From Gemmatimonadota bacterium (lineage in GTDB: Bacteria > Gemmatimonadota > Gemmatimonadetes > Gemmatimonadales > Gemmatimonadaceae), in assembly GCA_016714015.1 (NCBI GenBank), contig JADJNZ010000004.1:620001-684000 (forward strand): a stretch of DNA of 64,000 nucleotides, in the 5' to 3' direction. The notes under the pieces are model-generated. The model made no database searches, was not told the origin of the DNA, and saw nothing but the letters and a program-made list of their open reading frames with translations. Positions 17,789-26,055 of the stretch are shown here, piece by piece. Position numbers and translations under genes: made by a program. Numbering within the stretch: the stretch's first letter is position 1; each line of letters begins with the position of its first letter.

Positions 17789-18997
17789 CTAGGCGACGAG
17801 GGAGGAAGCAGAGGCGGCGGCATCTTTCATCCTTCCTCCTTCAGCCTTCATCCCGTCCCCGTCAAACGCCCGAATGGTCTGGTAAAATGAATCTCGCTCC
17901 ACCGGGATCTTCCCCGCGCCCCTGATCAGCCGAAGGAGGTCATCGAGCGTCATCGCCTGCGGCGTATGCGCCCCCACCGCATGGTAGATCTTCTCCCGCA
18001 CCACCGTCCCTTCGAGGTCGTTCGCCCCGTAGTGCAGCGCGACCTGCGAGATCGCCGGCGTCACCATGATCCAGTGGCTCTTCACGTGCGCCACGTTGTC
18101 GAGGAACAGCCGTCCCACCGCGATGTTCTTCAGATCGTCCACGCCCGACGTCGCGATCCCCTGCCGCCCGAGCTTCTTCCCCAGCTCGTTGTCGTCGGGG
18201 TGGTAGGCGAGCGGGATGTAGGCGAGGAAGCCCCCCGTCTCGTCCTGGAGGTCGCGCAGCATCTGCAGGTGCTCCATCCGGTCGGCGAACGACTCCACAT
18301 GCCCGTAGAGCATCGTGGTGTTGGTCCGGATGCCGAGCCCGTGCGCCGTGCGGTGCACGCCCACATAGTCGCCGGCGCCGAGCTTCTTGCGCGCGATCTC
18401 CTCGCGCACCGCCGCGCTGAACGTCTCCGCGCCGCCGCCGGGCATCGTGTCGAGCCCCGCCTCGCGCAGCGCCGTCAGCACCTCGGCCCAGCTCAGCTTC
18501 TCGATCCGCGCGATGTGCGCGATCTCCACCGCCGTGAGCGCCTTGATGTGGATGTTCGGCAGCTCCGCCTTCAGCGCCCGGAACATCGTCGTGTAGTACT
18601 CCAGCCCCGCCTGCATGTCGAGGCCGCCCACGATGTGGAACTCGCGCGTCATCCCGTTGTTGCCGCTCCGCGCCTCGGCCATCACCTGCTCGAGCGTGTA
18701 GCGGTAGGCGCCCGCTTCCTTGGGCAGCCGCGCATACCCGCAGAACACGCAGGTCGTGCGCAGCGTGCAGATGTTCGTCGGGTTGATGTGCTGGTTGGAC
18801 GCGAACGTGACCACGTCCCCGTGCTTCGCCCGGTTCACCGCGTCGGCCAGGAGGCCGACGCCCGTGAGGTCCGGCGAGGCGAAGAGGGTGACACCGTCCG
18901 CCTGCGTGAGGCGGGTGCCCGCGGCCACCTGCTCCGCGATACGGCGCACCGCGGGGTCGGCGATGCGCTCGAAGGGGATCGTCAGCGCGGTCGCCAT
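17789..18997 (-). CDS. mqnE: Aminofutalosine synthase MqnE (radical SAM, atypical cysteine motif)
   Basis: Couples 3-enolpyruvylbenzoate with SAM to give aminofutalosine. 402 residues. FASNQHINPTNIC, HIVGGLDMQAGLEYY, LTAVEIAHIARIEKLSW and GLDTMPGGGAE match MqnE. The cluster-binding cysteines are spaced CX5CX2C (Cys77, Cys83, Cys86: CTLRTTCVFC), not the canonical CX3CX2C seen in the neighbouring MqnC. The C-terminus (DGMKAEGGRMKD) is encoded by a family E repeat. Together with mqnC and mqnA this covers three pathway steps; mqnB and mqnD are not in the window. Confidence 0.92.
   Translation of the reverse strand: MATALTIPFERIADPAVRRIAEQVAAGTRLTQADGVTLFASPDLTGVGLLADAVNRAKHGDVVTFASNQHINPTNICTLRTTCVFCGYARLPKEAGAYRYTLEQVMAEARSGNNGMTREFHIVGGLDMQAGLEYYTTMFRALKAELPNIHIKALTAVEIAHIARIEKLSWAEVLTALREAGLDTMPGGGAETFSAAVREEIARKKLGAGDYVGVHRTAHGLGIRTNTTMLYGHVESFADRMEHLQMLRDLQDETGGFLAYIPLAYHPDDNELGKKLGRQGIATSGVDDLKNIAVGRLFLDNVAHVKSHWIMVTPAISQVALHYGANDLEGTVVREKIYHAVGAHTPQAMTLDDLLRLIRGAGKIPVERDSFYQTIRAFDGDGMKAEGGRMKDAAASASSLVA
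17824..17853 (+). repeat. Dispersed repeat family E, copy inside the mqnE 3' end
   Basis: CTTTCATCCTTCCTCCTTCA then GCCTTCATCC. Read in the mqnE frame it encodes MKAEGGRMKD, 10-20 residues before the stop. Confidence 0.75.
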
Positions 18998-19004
18998 GAT
19001 CCCG

Positions 19005-20258
19005 TCAGTCCGTCAGCCGTCGCAACGCGATCGAGACGTTGTGCCCGCCGAACCCGGAGGAGTTGGAGAGCACCGCATGCACCTCCCGCTTCACCGGCAC
19101 GTTCGCCGTGCAGTCCAGGTCGCACTCGGGATCCGGCGTCGTGAGGTTGATCGTCGGCGGGATGATGCCGTGCCGGATCGCCATCGCCGAGAAGATCGCC
19201 TCCACCGCGCCGGCGGCGCCGAGCATGTGCCCGGTGGACGACTTCGTGGAGCTCACGTTGAGCCCCGTCGCCTGCGGGCCGAAGACCTTCTTGATCGCGC
19301 GGATCTCGTTCGGGTCGTTCAGCGGCGTGGACGTGCCGTGCGCGTTCACGTACTGCACGTCCGCCGGCGTGAGACCGCCGTCCTGGAGGGCGCGGCGCAT
19401 CGCGCGCTGCAGCCCCTCATGGTCCTCCGGCTGGCCCGTGAGGTGGTATGCGTCGCCGGTCGCGCCGTAGCCCACGATCTCGCAGTAGATGTTGGCGCCG
19501 CGCGCCTTCGCGTGCTCGTACTCCTCGAGGATGACGCTCGCCGCCCCCTCGCCCAGCACGAACCCGTCGCGCGTCTGGTCGAACGGCCGCGACGCCGTCT
19601 CCGGCGACTCGTTCCGCGTCGACAGCGCCTGCATGTTCGCGAAGCCGCCGATCGACACCGGCGACACCGCCGCCTCCGACCCGCCGGCGATGATCACGTC
19701 CGCGTCGCCGTACGCGATCATCCGGAACGCATCCCCGATCGCGTGCGCCGACGTCGCGCACGCCGACTGCGTCGCGTAGTTCGGCCCCTTCGCGCCGAAC
19801 TTCATCGACACCACCCCCGCCGCGATGTCGCCGATGAACATCGGGATGAAGAACGGCGAGATCCGGTTCGGGCCGTCCCGCTCGCAGATCCGGCACTGCT
19901 CCTCGAACGTCGCGATCCCGCCGATGCCCGAGCCGATGATCACGCCCGTGCGCTCCGGGTCGTATCCCGTCTTGTCGCCGAACCCCGCGTCCCGCATCGC
20001 CTGCACCGACGCCGCCATCGCGTACTGGGTGTACAGGTCGCTGCGCTTCGCTTCCTTCTTCTCCATGTACTGCGTCACGTCGAAGCCCTTCACCTCATGG
20101 GCGAAGCGCACCTTGAACGCCGTGGCGTCGAATCGCGTGATCGGTCCGCCGCCCGACTTCCCGTCGAGCAGCGCCTGCCACGTGGAGGCCACGTCGTTGC
20201 CCACCGACGTGACGCACCCGGCTCCCGTGATGACCACCCGGCGCTTCAAGGACCCCAT
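19005..20258 (-). CDS. fabF: Beta-ketoacyl-ACP synthase II FabF
   Basis: Elongating condensing enzyme of type II fatty-acid synthesis. 417 residues. The catalytic triad is Cys167 (TQSACATSAHAIG), His307 (NAHGTSTPLND) and His344 (KSSTGHMLGAAGA). GSGIGGIATFEE and the C-terminal NSSGFGGHNVSI are diagnostic for KAS II. It is directly downstream of acpP, two bases apart, the usual acpP-fabF order. Confidence 0.96.
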   Translation of the reverse strand: MGSLKRRVVITGAGCVTSVGNDVASTWQALLDGKSGGGPITRFDATAFKVRFAHEVKGFDVTQYMEKKEAKRSDLYTQYAMAASVQAMRDAGFGDKTGYDPERTGVIIGSGIGGIATFEEQCRICERDGPNRISPFFIPMFIGDIAAGVVSMKFGAKGPNYATQSACATSAHAIGDAFRMIAYGDADVIIAGGSEAAVSPVSIGGFANMQALSTRNESPETASRPFDQTRDGFVLGEGAASVILEEYEHAKARGANIYCEIVGYGATGDAYHLTGQPEDHEGLQRAMRRALQDGGLTPADVQYVNAHGTSTPLNDPNEIRAIKKVFGPQATGLNVSSTKSSTGHMLGAAGAVEAIFSAMAIRHGIIPPTINLTTPDPECDLDCTANVPVKREVHAVLSNSSGFGGHNVSIALRRLTD

Positions 20259-20259
20259 C

Positions 20260-20499
20260 TCAGCTTCCGATCTTGGCGTTCAGGTACGTGATCGCGTCGC
20301 CGACCGTGCGGAGCTTCTCCGCATCCTCGTCGGGGATGTCGATGTTGAACTCCTTCTCGAACTCCATGACCAGCTCGACGATGTCGAGCGAGTCGGCGCC
20401 CAGGTCCTCGATGAAGCTCGCGCCATCGGTCAGCTTCTCACGCTCGACGCCCAGCTCCTTCTCGATGATGTCCTTGACCTTCGCGGTATGGTCGGCCAT
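20260..20499 (-). CDS. acpP: Acyl carrier protein AcpP
   Basis: 78 residues, acidic. The phosphopantetheine site is Ser37 in EDLGADSLDIVELVM. I chose the ATG at 20499 because the sequence from there (MADHTAKVKDIIEKEL) matches AcpP starts and is preceded by a GGAGCG Shine-Dalgarno-like stretch; the frame stays open 11 codons further upstream. The carrier serves fabD, fabH, fabF and plsX in this cluster. Confidence 0.96.
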   Translation of the reverse strand: MADHTAKVKDIIEKELGVEREKLTDGASFIEDLGADSLDIVELVMEFEKEFNIDIPDEDAEKLRTVGDAITYLNAKIGS

Positions 20500-20551
20500 G
20501 CGAAAACGCTCCGAATTGGGTGGGATTGCCAACGCCTAAATATAGGTGGAC

Positions 20552-20710
20552 GAAGGAGCGAGGAGCGAGGGGAAAGACCGAGGGTCAAGGGGAAGCGGGA
20601 GGGCCGAGGGGGGAACCTCGAGGGAGAGGCCGCCCTCCCCGCTGGGCCCTCCCGCTGGGCCCTCCCCCTTCCTCTCGCCCCTTCCCCTTCCCCTCGCTCC
20701 TCGCTCCTTC
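20552..20710. repeat. Dispersed repeat family D, inverted pair filling the acpP-fabG gap
   Basis: Left arm GAAGGAGCGAGGAGCGAGGG at 20552-20573, right arm CCCTCGCTCCTCGCTCCTTC at 20690-20710. Between them is G-rich then C-rich low-complexity sequence. The right arm ends at the fabG stop codon. The whole could form a long hairpin between fabG and acpP transcripts. Confidence 0.75.
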
Positions 20711-21445
20711 TCACATCACCATGCCGCCATCACAGGCGATGACCTGTCCTGTGATATAGGCAGCCCGGTCCGACGCCAGGAACGCCACCAACCCCGCAAT
20801 GTCCTCGGGAGTTCCGAACCGCTCGAGCGGGATCTGCGCCGAGAGCGCCTTCACCGCCTCCTCCGTCATCGCGTCGGTCATGTCCGTCTTGATGAACCCC
20901 GGCGCCACCACGTTGCAGAGGATGTTCCGGCTCGACAGCTCCTTCGCCACCGACTTGCTCAGCCCGATCAGTCCGGCCTTCGAGGCGGCGTAGTTCGCCT
21001 GCCCCTTGTTCCCGATCAGCCCCACCACCGACGCGATGTTGATGATCCGGCCCCAGCGCCGCTTCATCATCCCGCGCTGGACCGCCCGGATCGCGATGAA
21101 CGCCGACCGCAGGTTCGTGTCCAGCACCGCGTCCCAGTCCTCGTCCTTCATCCGCAGCATCAGGTTGTCCTTCGTGATGCCCGCGTTGTTCACGAGGATG
21201 TCGCACGAGCCGAACGCGTCCTCCACGGTCTGGACGAGCATCGTGACATCCGCCGGCACGCTGATGTCGCACGCGAAGCCGCGCGCCTCGCCGAGCTGCT
21301 CGGCCACCTGCTCGGCCTTGGCAAGGTCACGCCCGACCACCGCGACCTTCGCGCCGCAGCCGACCAGCTCCGCCGCGATGGCGCGGCCGATGCCGCGGGT
21401 GGAGCCGGTGACGAGGGCGACTTTGCCGGTGAGGTCGACTTTCAT
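20711..21445 (-). CDS. fabG: 3-oxoacyl-ACP reductase FabG
   Basis: NADPH-dependent ketoreductase of fatty-acid elongation. 244 residues, as in E. coli. The Rossmann glycine motif is TGSTRGIG (13-20), NNAG is at 86-89, and the catalytic residues are Ser139, Tyr152 and Lys156 (NYAASKAG). The C-terminal ITGQVIACDGGMVM is typical. It lies between acpP and fabD. Confidence 0.96.
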   Translation of the reverse strand: MKVDLTGKVALVTGSTRGIGRAIAAELVGCGAKVAVVGRDLAKAEQVAEQLGEARGFACDISVPADVTMLVQTVEDAFGSCDILVNNAGITKDNLMLRMKDEDWDAVLDTNLRSAFIAIRAVQRGMMKRRWGRIINIASVVGLIGNKGQANYAASKAGLIGLSKSVAKELSSRNILCNVVAPGFIKTDMTDAMTEEAVKALSAQIPLERFGTPEDIAGLVAFLASDRAAYITGQVIACDGGMVM

Positions 21446-21448
21446 GGG

Positions 21449-21548
21449 GATGAAGGCTGAAGGATGAAGGTGGAAAGTGCGACGGACGATGCGAAGCGAG
21501 GGGAGGAACGCGGTTCAACTTTCATCCTTCAACCTTCAGCCTTCATCG
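21449..21548. repeat. Dispersed repeat family E, inverted pair between fabG and fabD
   Basis: GATGAAGGCTGAAGGATGAA (from 21449) and its near-complement TTCATCCTTCAACCTTCAGC then CTTCATC (to 21548) face each other across about 40 bases. The second copy covers the last codons and stop of fabD, encoding the terminal MKAEG. Confidence 0.78.
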
Positions 21549-22464
21549 CCATCAGGCTCTCAACCTCGGAAACCGTCCCACAGGTCATGGTGCGACAATC
21601 CGGCGCCAGTCGCTTCACCAGCCCGCTCAGCACCGCGCCCGGGCCCATCTCGACGAACGTCGTGCCGGGGAAGCGGGCGGCCACGTTGCGCACCACTTCC
21701 ACCCACCGCACCGGCGACGTCAGCTGCTTGAGCAGCAGGTCGCGCGCCGTCGCGGCGTCGCCGACCGCCTCGGCGGTCACGTTGCTCCAGACGGGCATGT
21801 TCGGGTCGCGCCACTGGGCCGCCTGCAGCGCCTCGCCGAGTCCGGCCTGCGCCGGCTGCATCAGCGGGCTGTGGAAGGCGCCGCTCACCGGGAGGCGCAT
21901 CGCGCGCTTGGCGCCGGCCGCCTTCGCCAGCTCCATCGCCGCCTCCACCGACGCGACCTCGCCCGAGATCACGATCTGCTCGGTGTTGTTGTAGTTCGCC
22001 GGCACGCAGACGCCCTTCGCGCTCGCCTCGCCGCAGATCTCCTCGATCGGCCGCTGCAGCTCGCCGAGGATCGCCGCCATCGCGCCGGGGACCTTCACCC
22101 CCGTCTCGTACATGAGCTCCCCGCGCCGCCGCACCAGCCGCAGCGCATCCTCGAGCGGGAGCGCGCCGGCGGCATGATACGCCGAGAACTCCCCGAGCGA
22201 GTGCCCCGCCGCCCCCTGCGCCTTCGCCGAGAGCTGGTCCTTCACCACCGCCCACACCGCCGCGCCATGCGCCAGGAGCGCCGGCTGCGCGTTGTGCGTG
22301 AGCGTCAGCTCCTCGGCCGGCCCCTCGAAGCAGAGCGTGCTGAGCGGAGCGCCGAGCGCCTCATCCGCCCGCGCGAAGACGTCAGCGGCGGCGGGAAAGG
22401 CGGCGGCGAGGTCCTTCGCCATACCCGGCTTCTGCGAGCCTTGGCCCGGAAAGAGCAAGAACAT
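21529..22464 (-). CDS. fabD: Malonyl CoA-ACP transacylase FabD
   Basis: Loads malonyl groups on ACP. 311 residues. Start LLFPGQGSQKPGM, nucleophile Ser89 in GHSLGEFSA, catalytic His198 in SGAFHSPLM and EMGPGAVLSGLVKRL near the end are all present. The last residues MAMKAEG derive from a family E repeat and are not part of the fold. It is preceded, 8 bases upstream of its ATG, by the family C palindrome. Confidence 0.96.
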   Translation of the reverse strand: MFLLFPGQGSQKPGMAKDLAAAFPAAADVFARADEALGAPLSTLCFEGPAEELTLTHNAQPALLAHGAAVWAVVKDQLSAKAQGAAGHSLGEFSAYHAAGALPLEDALRLVRRRGELMYETGVKVPGAMAAILGELQRPIEEICGEASAKGVCVPANYNNTEQIVISGEVASVEAAMELAKAAGAKRAMRLPVSGAFHSPLMQPAQAGLGEALQAAQWRDPNMPVWSNVTAEAVGDAATARDLLLKQLTSPVRWVEVVRNVAARFPGTTFVEMGPGAVLSGLVKRLAPDCRTMTCGTVSEVESLMAMKAEG

Positions 22465-22472
22465 GACGGCGC

Positions 22473-22565
22473 GGTGAGTTGTGAGTGGTGAGCCATGAGA
22501 AACTGCGACGGAATGCGGGGCCGGAGAGCGGCAGAAACTTACAGCTCATAGCTCACAGCTCACAT
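22473..22565. repeat. Palindromic repeat family C between fabH and fabD
   Basis: Left arm GGTGAGTTGTGAGTGGTGAG (22473 onward) and right arm CAGCTCATAGCTCACAGCTC (about 22542-22561) are imperfect complements around a 40-base centre. Only one copy is visible in this window. Confidence 0.65.
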
Positions 22566-22584
22566 CGCCGTGGCAGTGAAGCCC

Positions 22585-23574
22585 CTAGAACCTCACCACC
22601 ATCGATCCCCAGGTGAACCCCGCCCCGAACGCCACGAACATCACCGTCGACCCGTCCTTGATCAGCCCCTTCTCCTGCGCCTCGCTCAGCGCGATCGGGA
22701 TCGAGGCCGCCGACGTGTTGCCGAACCGGTCCACGTTCACGTAGACCTTGTCCATCGAGATCCCGGCGTGCTTCGCCGTCGCCTCGATGATGCGGATGTT
22801 CGCCTGGTGCGGGATCATCAGGTCGATGTCGCCCGCCGAGAGCTTCGCGCCGTCGAGGGCGCGGTCGGAGGCGTCGGCCATCGAGCGGACGGCGTTCTTG
22901 AACACCTCGCGCCCCGCCATCTGGATCCAGTGCGACCCTTCGAGGATGATCTCGGGGGTGATCGGCGCCGCGCCAGCGCCCTTGGGGCGATGCAGCAGGT
23001 CGGCCAGCGTGCCGTCGGAGCGCATGTACGCCGAGAGGATCCCGCGCCCCTTGGTGCTCCGCTTGATGATCGTCGCGCCGGCGCCGTCGCCGAAGAGGAC
23101 GCAGGTGTTGCGGTCCTTCCAGTTGATGATCCGCGACAGCACTTCGCCGCCGATCACGAGGATCGTCTCGTACGCACCCGTCGCGATGAGCCCTTCGGCC
23201 ACCTGGATGCTGTAGAGCCAGCCCGAGCAGGCCGCATCGAGGTCGAACGCGACGGCGCGCGTGGCGCCGAGCGCCGCCTGCACTTCCACCGCCGTGCTCG
23301 GCAGCAGCCGGTCCGGGCTCGCGGTGCCGAGGATGATGCAGTCGAGCTCGCTCGCGGTCACGCCGGCGCGCTGCATCGCGAGGCGCGCGGCCTCGGTGCT
23401 GATCGACGTGAGCGTCTCGCCCTCGCCCGCGATGTGCCGCTGGCCGATGCCCGTCCGTTCACGGATCCACTCGTCCGACGTGTCGATCCCCATCGCCGGG
23501 AACTCGGCGTTGGTCAGGATCCGCTTGGGCACGGCGTGCCCGGTGGCGGCGAGCATGGCGACGGGACGCTTCAC
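22585..23574 (-). CDS. fabH: Beta-ketoacyl-ACP synthase III FabH
   Basis: Starts fatty-acid synthesis by condensing acetyl-CoA (or branched acyl-CoA) with malonyl-ACP. 329 residues. Catalytic Cys116 (LDAACSGWLYS), His256 (IPHQANIRI) and Asn286 (GNTSAASIP) are in place. The GTG at 23574 overlaps the plsX stop (GTGA), fixing the start. Order plsX-fabH-fabD-fabG-acpP-fabF is the standard fab cluster. Confidence 0.96.
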   Translation of the reverse strand: MKRPVAMLAATGHAVPKRILTNAEFPAMGIDTSDEWIRERTGIGQRHIAGEGETLTSISTEAARLAMQRAGVTASELDCIILGTASPDRLLPSTAVEVQAALGATRAVAFDLDAACSGWLYSIQVAEGLIATGAYETILVIGGEVLSRIINWKDRNTCVLFGDGAGATIIKRSTKGRGILSAYMRSDGTLADLLHRPKGAGAAPITPEIILEGSHWIQMAGREVFKNAVRSMADASDRALDGAKLSAGDIDLMIPHQANIRIIEATAKHAGISMDKVYVNVDRFGNTSAASIPIALSEAQEKGLIKDGSTVMFVAFGAGFTWGSMVVRF

Positions 23575-24572
23575 TTGGCGAGCTGCTCCCCGATGTGCTG
23601 GCTCATGCGCGTCTCGACCGCGCGCAGGCCGGCGAACACACCGTTCTTGATCGCCTCGGGGCTCGACTTCCCGTGGCAGATGATGCTCACGCCCTTCAGG
23701 CCCAGCAGGGGCGCGCCGCCGTACTTGGCGTAGTCGAGCGCATGGACGATGGCGCCGATCTGCTCCTTCGTGACGCCGTTCTTCATCAGCATCCCGAAGA
23801 GCATCGGCCCCACCGCCTCGTAGAACTTGAGGAGGACGTTGCCGGTGAAGCCGTCGCAGACCACCACGTCGATCGGGCCGCGGTCGCACGCGCCCATCGG
23901 CACGTCACGCCCTTCGACGTTGCCGATGAAGTTGAGCCCGGCGCCGAGGAGGAGCTGGTGCGCCTCCTTCACGGCGGCGTTCCCCTTCTCCGCCTCCTCG
24001 CCGATCGACAGCAGCCCGACGGCAGGGTTCTCGCGGCCGAGGATGTCGCGGGCGTACACATGCCCGAGGCGGGCGAACTGGACGAGCTCGGCGGCGGAGC
24101 AATCGACATTGGCGCCCGAGTCGAGCACGACGACAGGCTGCTTGGCGGTCGGGAAGACGGTGCCGATGGCGGGGCGCGAGAGCCCGTCGTGCAGGCGCAG
24201 GATGAACGTCGACGCGGCCATCTGCGCGCCGGTGTTCCCGGCGGAGACGAACGCGTCGGACTTCCCTTCGGCCTGGAGCTTGATGCCCACGGCCATGGAG
24301 GAGTTGGGCTTCCCCCGGATGGCGACCGAGGGCTTGTCGGTCATCTCGATGACGTCCGGCGCGTCGATGATCTCGAAACGCGTAGCCGCCTCCACCAGGA
24401 TGGCGGGGGCGGCAGCGAGCTGGGCGTTCAGTTGCTCCCGGATGACGCTCTCGCGCCCGACGAGCTGGATCGTGTGCTCAGGACCCAGCTCCTGGATGGC
24501 GAGCAGCGCGGCGGCGATCGGCGCGGAGGGCGCATGATCGCCCCCCATGACGTCCAGCGCGATGCGCGCCAT
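23571..24572 (-). CDS. plsX: Phosphate acyltransferase PlsX
   Basis: Makes acyl-phosphate from acyl-ACP for phospholipid synthesis. 333 residues. The start ARIALDVMGGDHAPSAPI is a hallmark, followed by DAFVSAGNTGAQMAA, CDGFTGNVLLKFYEAVG and GAPLLGLKGVSIICHGKSS. The ATG at 24572 lies three bases after the rpmF stop. Confidence 0.96.
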   Translation of the reverse strand: MARIALDVMGGDHAPSAPIAAALLAIQELGPEHTIQLVGRESVIREQLNAQLAAAPAILVEAATRFEIIDAPDVIEMTDKPSVAIRGKPNSSMAVGIKLQAEGKSDAFVSAGNTGAQMAASTFILRLHDGLSRPAIGTVFPTAKQPVVVLDSGANVDCSAAELVQFARLGHVYARDILGRENPAVGLLSIGEEAEKGNAAVKEAHQLLLGAGLNFIGNVEGRDVPMGACDRGPIDVVVCDGFTGNVLLKFYEAVGPMLFGMLMKNGVTKEQIGAIVHALDYAKYGGAPLLGLKGVSIICHGKSSPEAIKNGVFAGLRAVETRMSQHIGEQLAK

Positions 24573-24574
24573 GG

Positions 24575-24757
24575 CTACGCTTCGCGCGCCGCGACCCGCT
24601 GCTCGCCGGCGTAGAAGCCGCAGTTCTCGCAGACATGGTGCGGGCGCTTGCTCTCGCCGCACTTCGGGCACGCCTGCGTGACGATCTTGGGAGCGACCTT
24701 GTGCGTGTTACGCGCGCGCTTCTTGCGCTTGGAGGTGCGGCGCTTCGGGACGGCCAT
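24575..24757 (-). CDS. rpmF: 50S ribosomal protein L32
   Basis: 60 residues, basic N-terminus (AVPKRRTSKRKKRARNTHK). A zinc ribbon is formed by Cys30/Cys33 and Cys43/Cys46, so this is the zinc-binding (C+) form of L32. The position between yceD and plsX is the usual one. Confidence 0.96.
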   Translation of the reverse strand: MAVPKRRTSKRKKRARNTHKVAPKIVTQACPKCGESKRPHHVCENCGFYAGEQRVAAREA

Positions 24758-24781
24758 CGGGAACTCGTCGGAAAGGGAATG

Positions 24782-25252
24782 TCAGGACGGGGACTTGTCG
24801 CAGACGTGCAGTCCTGCGCTGTTGAGGTCCACGCCGCACGTCGGGCACAACCCGAGACAGTCGGGCCGGCACAACGGGAGCTGCGGGACCTCGAGGAGCC
24901 ACTGCTCACGGATCGCGGGCTTCAGGTCGAGCATCGTTCCCAGTTCACCGATCGGGAAGACATCCGGCTCGTCCGCGTTCTCGTCATCGGCATCGGCGAA
25001 GAGGAGATGGGCGTCGCCGCTCACCGCGCTCTCCACCGGCACCAGGCACCGACGGCACTCCCCATTCGCGGTGCCGGTGAAGGCCCCGCTGAAGTAGTAC
25101 CGACCGCTGCCAGCCCCGCTCAAACGTCCGGTGACATGGACGTTCCCCACGGGGCGGATATCGTGTTCCAGCCACACCGAATCGTCGGCGTGCAGGTCCC
25201 CTTCGACCTGGACGGCGCCTTGGGACAGGGTGCGGATGTCAAACGACAGCAT
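24782..25252 (-). CDS. yceD: YceD/DUF177 family protein (23S rRNA accumulation protein)
   Basis: 156 residues. The central CRRC (Cys66, Cys69) and the C-terminal cysteine set LCRPDCLGLCPTCG (Cys128, 132, 136, 139) are typical of DUF177. The family is almost always next to rpmF and is linked to 23S rRNA processing or accumulation; the biochemical activity is unknown. First gene of the yceD-rpmF-plsX-fab operon. The 228 bases upstream contain repeats of families A and E. Confidence 0.9.
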   Translation of the reverse strand: MLSFDIRTLSQGAVQVEGDLHADDSVWLEHDIRPVGNVHVTGRLSGAGSGRYYFSGAFTGTANGECRRCLVPVESAVSGDAHLLFADADDENADEPDVFPIGELGTMLDLKPAIREQWLLEVPQLPLCRPDCLGLCPTCGVDLNSAGLHVCDKSPS

Positions 25253-25335
25253 AGCACTGAAACCTAGTCCGCCCCGCCTACCCGTTCAAGGGGGCAAGTT
25301 GCGGTCTGTCCGGGACTTAGGCGGGGGCGGGATCC

Positions 25336-25445
25336 GGGGGGAACCCCGATGCGGGGCGCACGGGCGGTACGGGGTACGGACCTGGGACCGGATGCGGGGA
25401 CCATCGACTTTTGCCCGTACCCCCGGCTTCTCGGATGCGGGGGTC
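25336..25445 (+). repeat. Dispersed repeat family A, copy 2
   Basis: Same order of blocks as copy 1: GGGAACCCCGATGCGGGGCG, CACGGGCGGTACGGGGTACG, CCATCGACTTTTGCCC, TTCTCGGATGCGGGGG. Its G-core has fewer clean triplets than copy 1, so it is a weaker quadruplex candidate. Confidence 0.85.
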
Positions 25446-25452
25446 ACTTTCC

Positions 25453-25478
25453 CCCTTCATCCTTGAGCCTTCATCCGC
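25453..25478 (+). repeat. Dispersed repeat family E, copy at the ndk 3' end
   Basis: CCCTTCATCCTTGAGCCTTC followed by ATCCGC, two bases before the ndk stop codon on the minus strand. Confidence 0.7.
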
Positions 25479-25480
25479 GC

Positions 25481-25900
25481 TTACAGCGCGTCCGCCTCGG
25501 CAAAGAAGAACCGCGCTTCCCGCGTGGCGTTCTCATCCGAGTCCGACGCATGGATCGCGTTCTTGCCCTTCGACTCGGCGTAGAGCTTCCGCACCGTGCC
25601 CGCGGCCGCCTCGGCCGGGTCCGTCGCCCCGATCGCCTCGCGCAGCGCCGAGACGGCGTTGTCCTTCTGGAGCACGAACGGCATGCAGGGGGCCGAGCTC
25701 ATGAACTCCACGAGCTCCCCGTAGAACGGGCGCCCGCGGTGCACGGCGTAGAACTCCTCCGCCTGCTTCTTCGTGAGCTGCATGACCCGCGCGCTCTTGA
25801 GCGTGAACCCCTGGGCTTCGAGGTGCGCGATGATCTTCCCCGCCTTCCCGGCGTTGAAGGCGTCCGGCTTGATGATCGAGAACGTATAGTTGAGAGCCAT
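25481..25900 (-). CDS. ndk: Nucleoside diphosphate kinase
   Basis: Equilibrates NTPs and NDPs by a phospho-histidine intermediate. 139 residues. Start ALNYTFSIIKPDAFNAGK; active His117 in NAIHASDS; HRGRPFYGELVEFM and SDSDENATREARFFF are conserved. I used the ATG at 25900 because the family begins there; the open frame extends 11 codons upstream without homology. Confidence 0.96.
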   Translation of the reverse strand: MALNYTFSIIKPDAFNAGKAGKIIAHLEAQGFTLKSARVMQLTKKQAEEFYAVHRGRPFYGELVEFMSSAPCMPFVLQKDNAVSALREAIGATDPAEAAAGTVRKLYAESKGKNAIHASDSDENATREARFFFAEADAL

Positions 25901-25938
25901 CGGTTGATTACAGGTAAGTGTGAGTGGAGCCAACGACG

Positions 25939-26044
25939 TTCACCACAGAGGCCACAGAGGACACAGAGACCAGCGGAGAGGCGCTGTTGAAAAAAAAGGC
26001 AGTGCTCCGCCCTTCTCTGTGCCCTCTGTGCCCTCTGTGGTGAA
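25939..26044. repeat. Palindromic repeat family B (CACAGAG element), copy 1
   Basis: 30-base arms TTCACCACAGAGGCCACAGA... (25939-25968) and ...CTCTGTGCCCTCTGTGGTGAA (26015-26044) are near-perfect complements around a centre containing an A8 run. It fills most of the gap between ndk and sucD and could act as a strong hairpin at the sucCD 3' end. Related copies lie at 38428 and 44204. Confidence 0.82.
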
Positions 26045-26055
26045 AGCGGTTGCCG

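Noticed and set aside
24575..24757. Possible tRNA or small RNA in the yceD-plsX region
   Set aside because: The stretch is fully explained by rpmF; no cloverleaf or terminator pattern was seen.
25939..26044. CRISPR-like array because of repeated CACAGAG units
   Set aside because: Units are 8-10 bases in inverted arms with no unique spacers; no cas genes are present.
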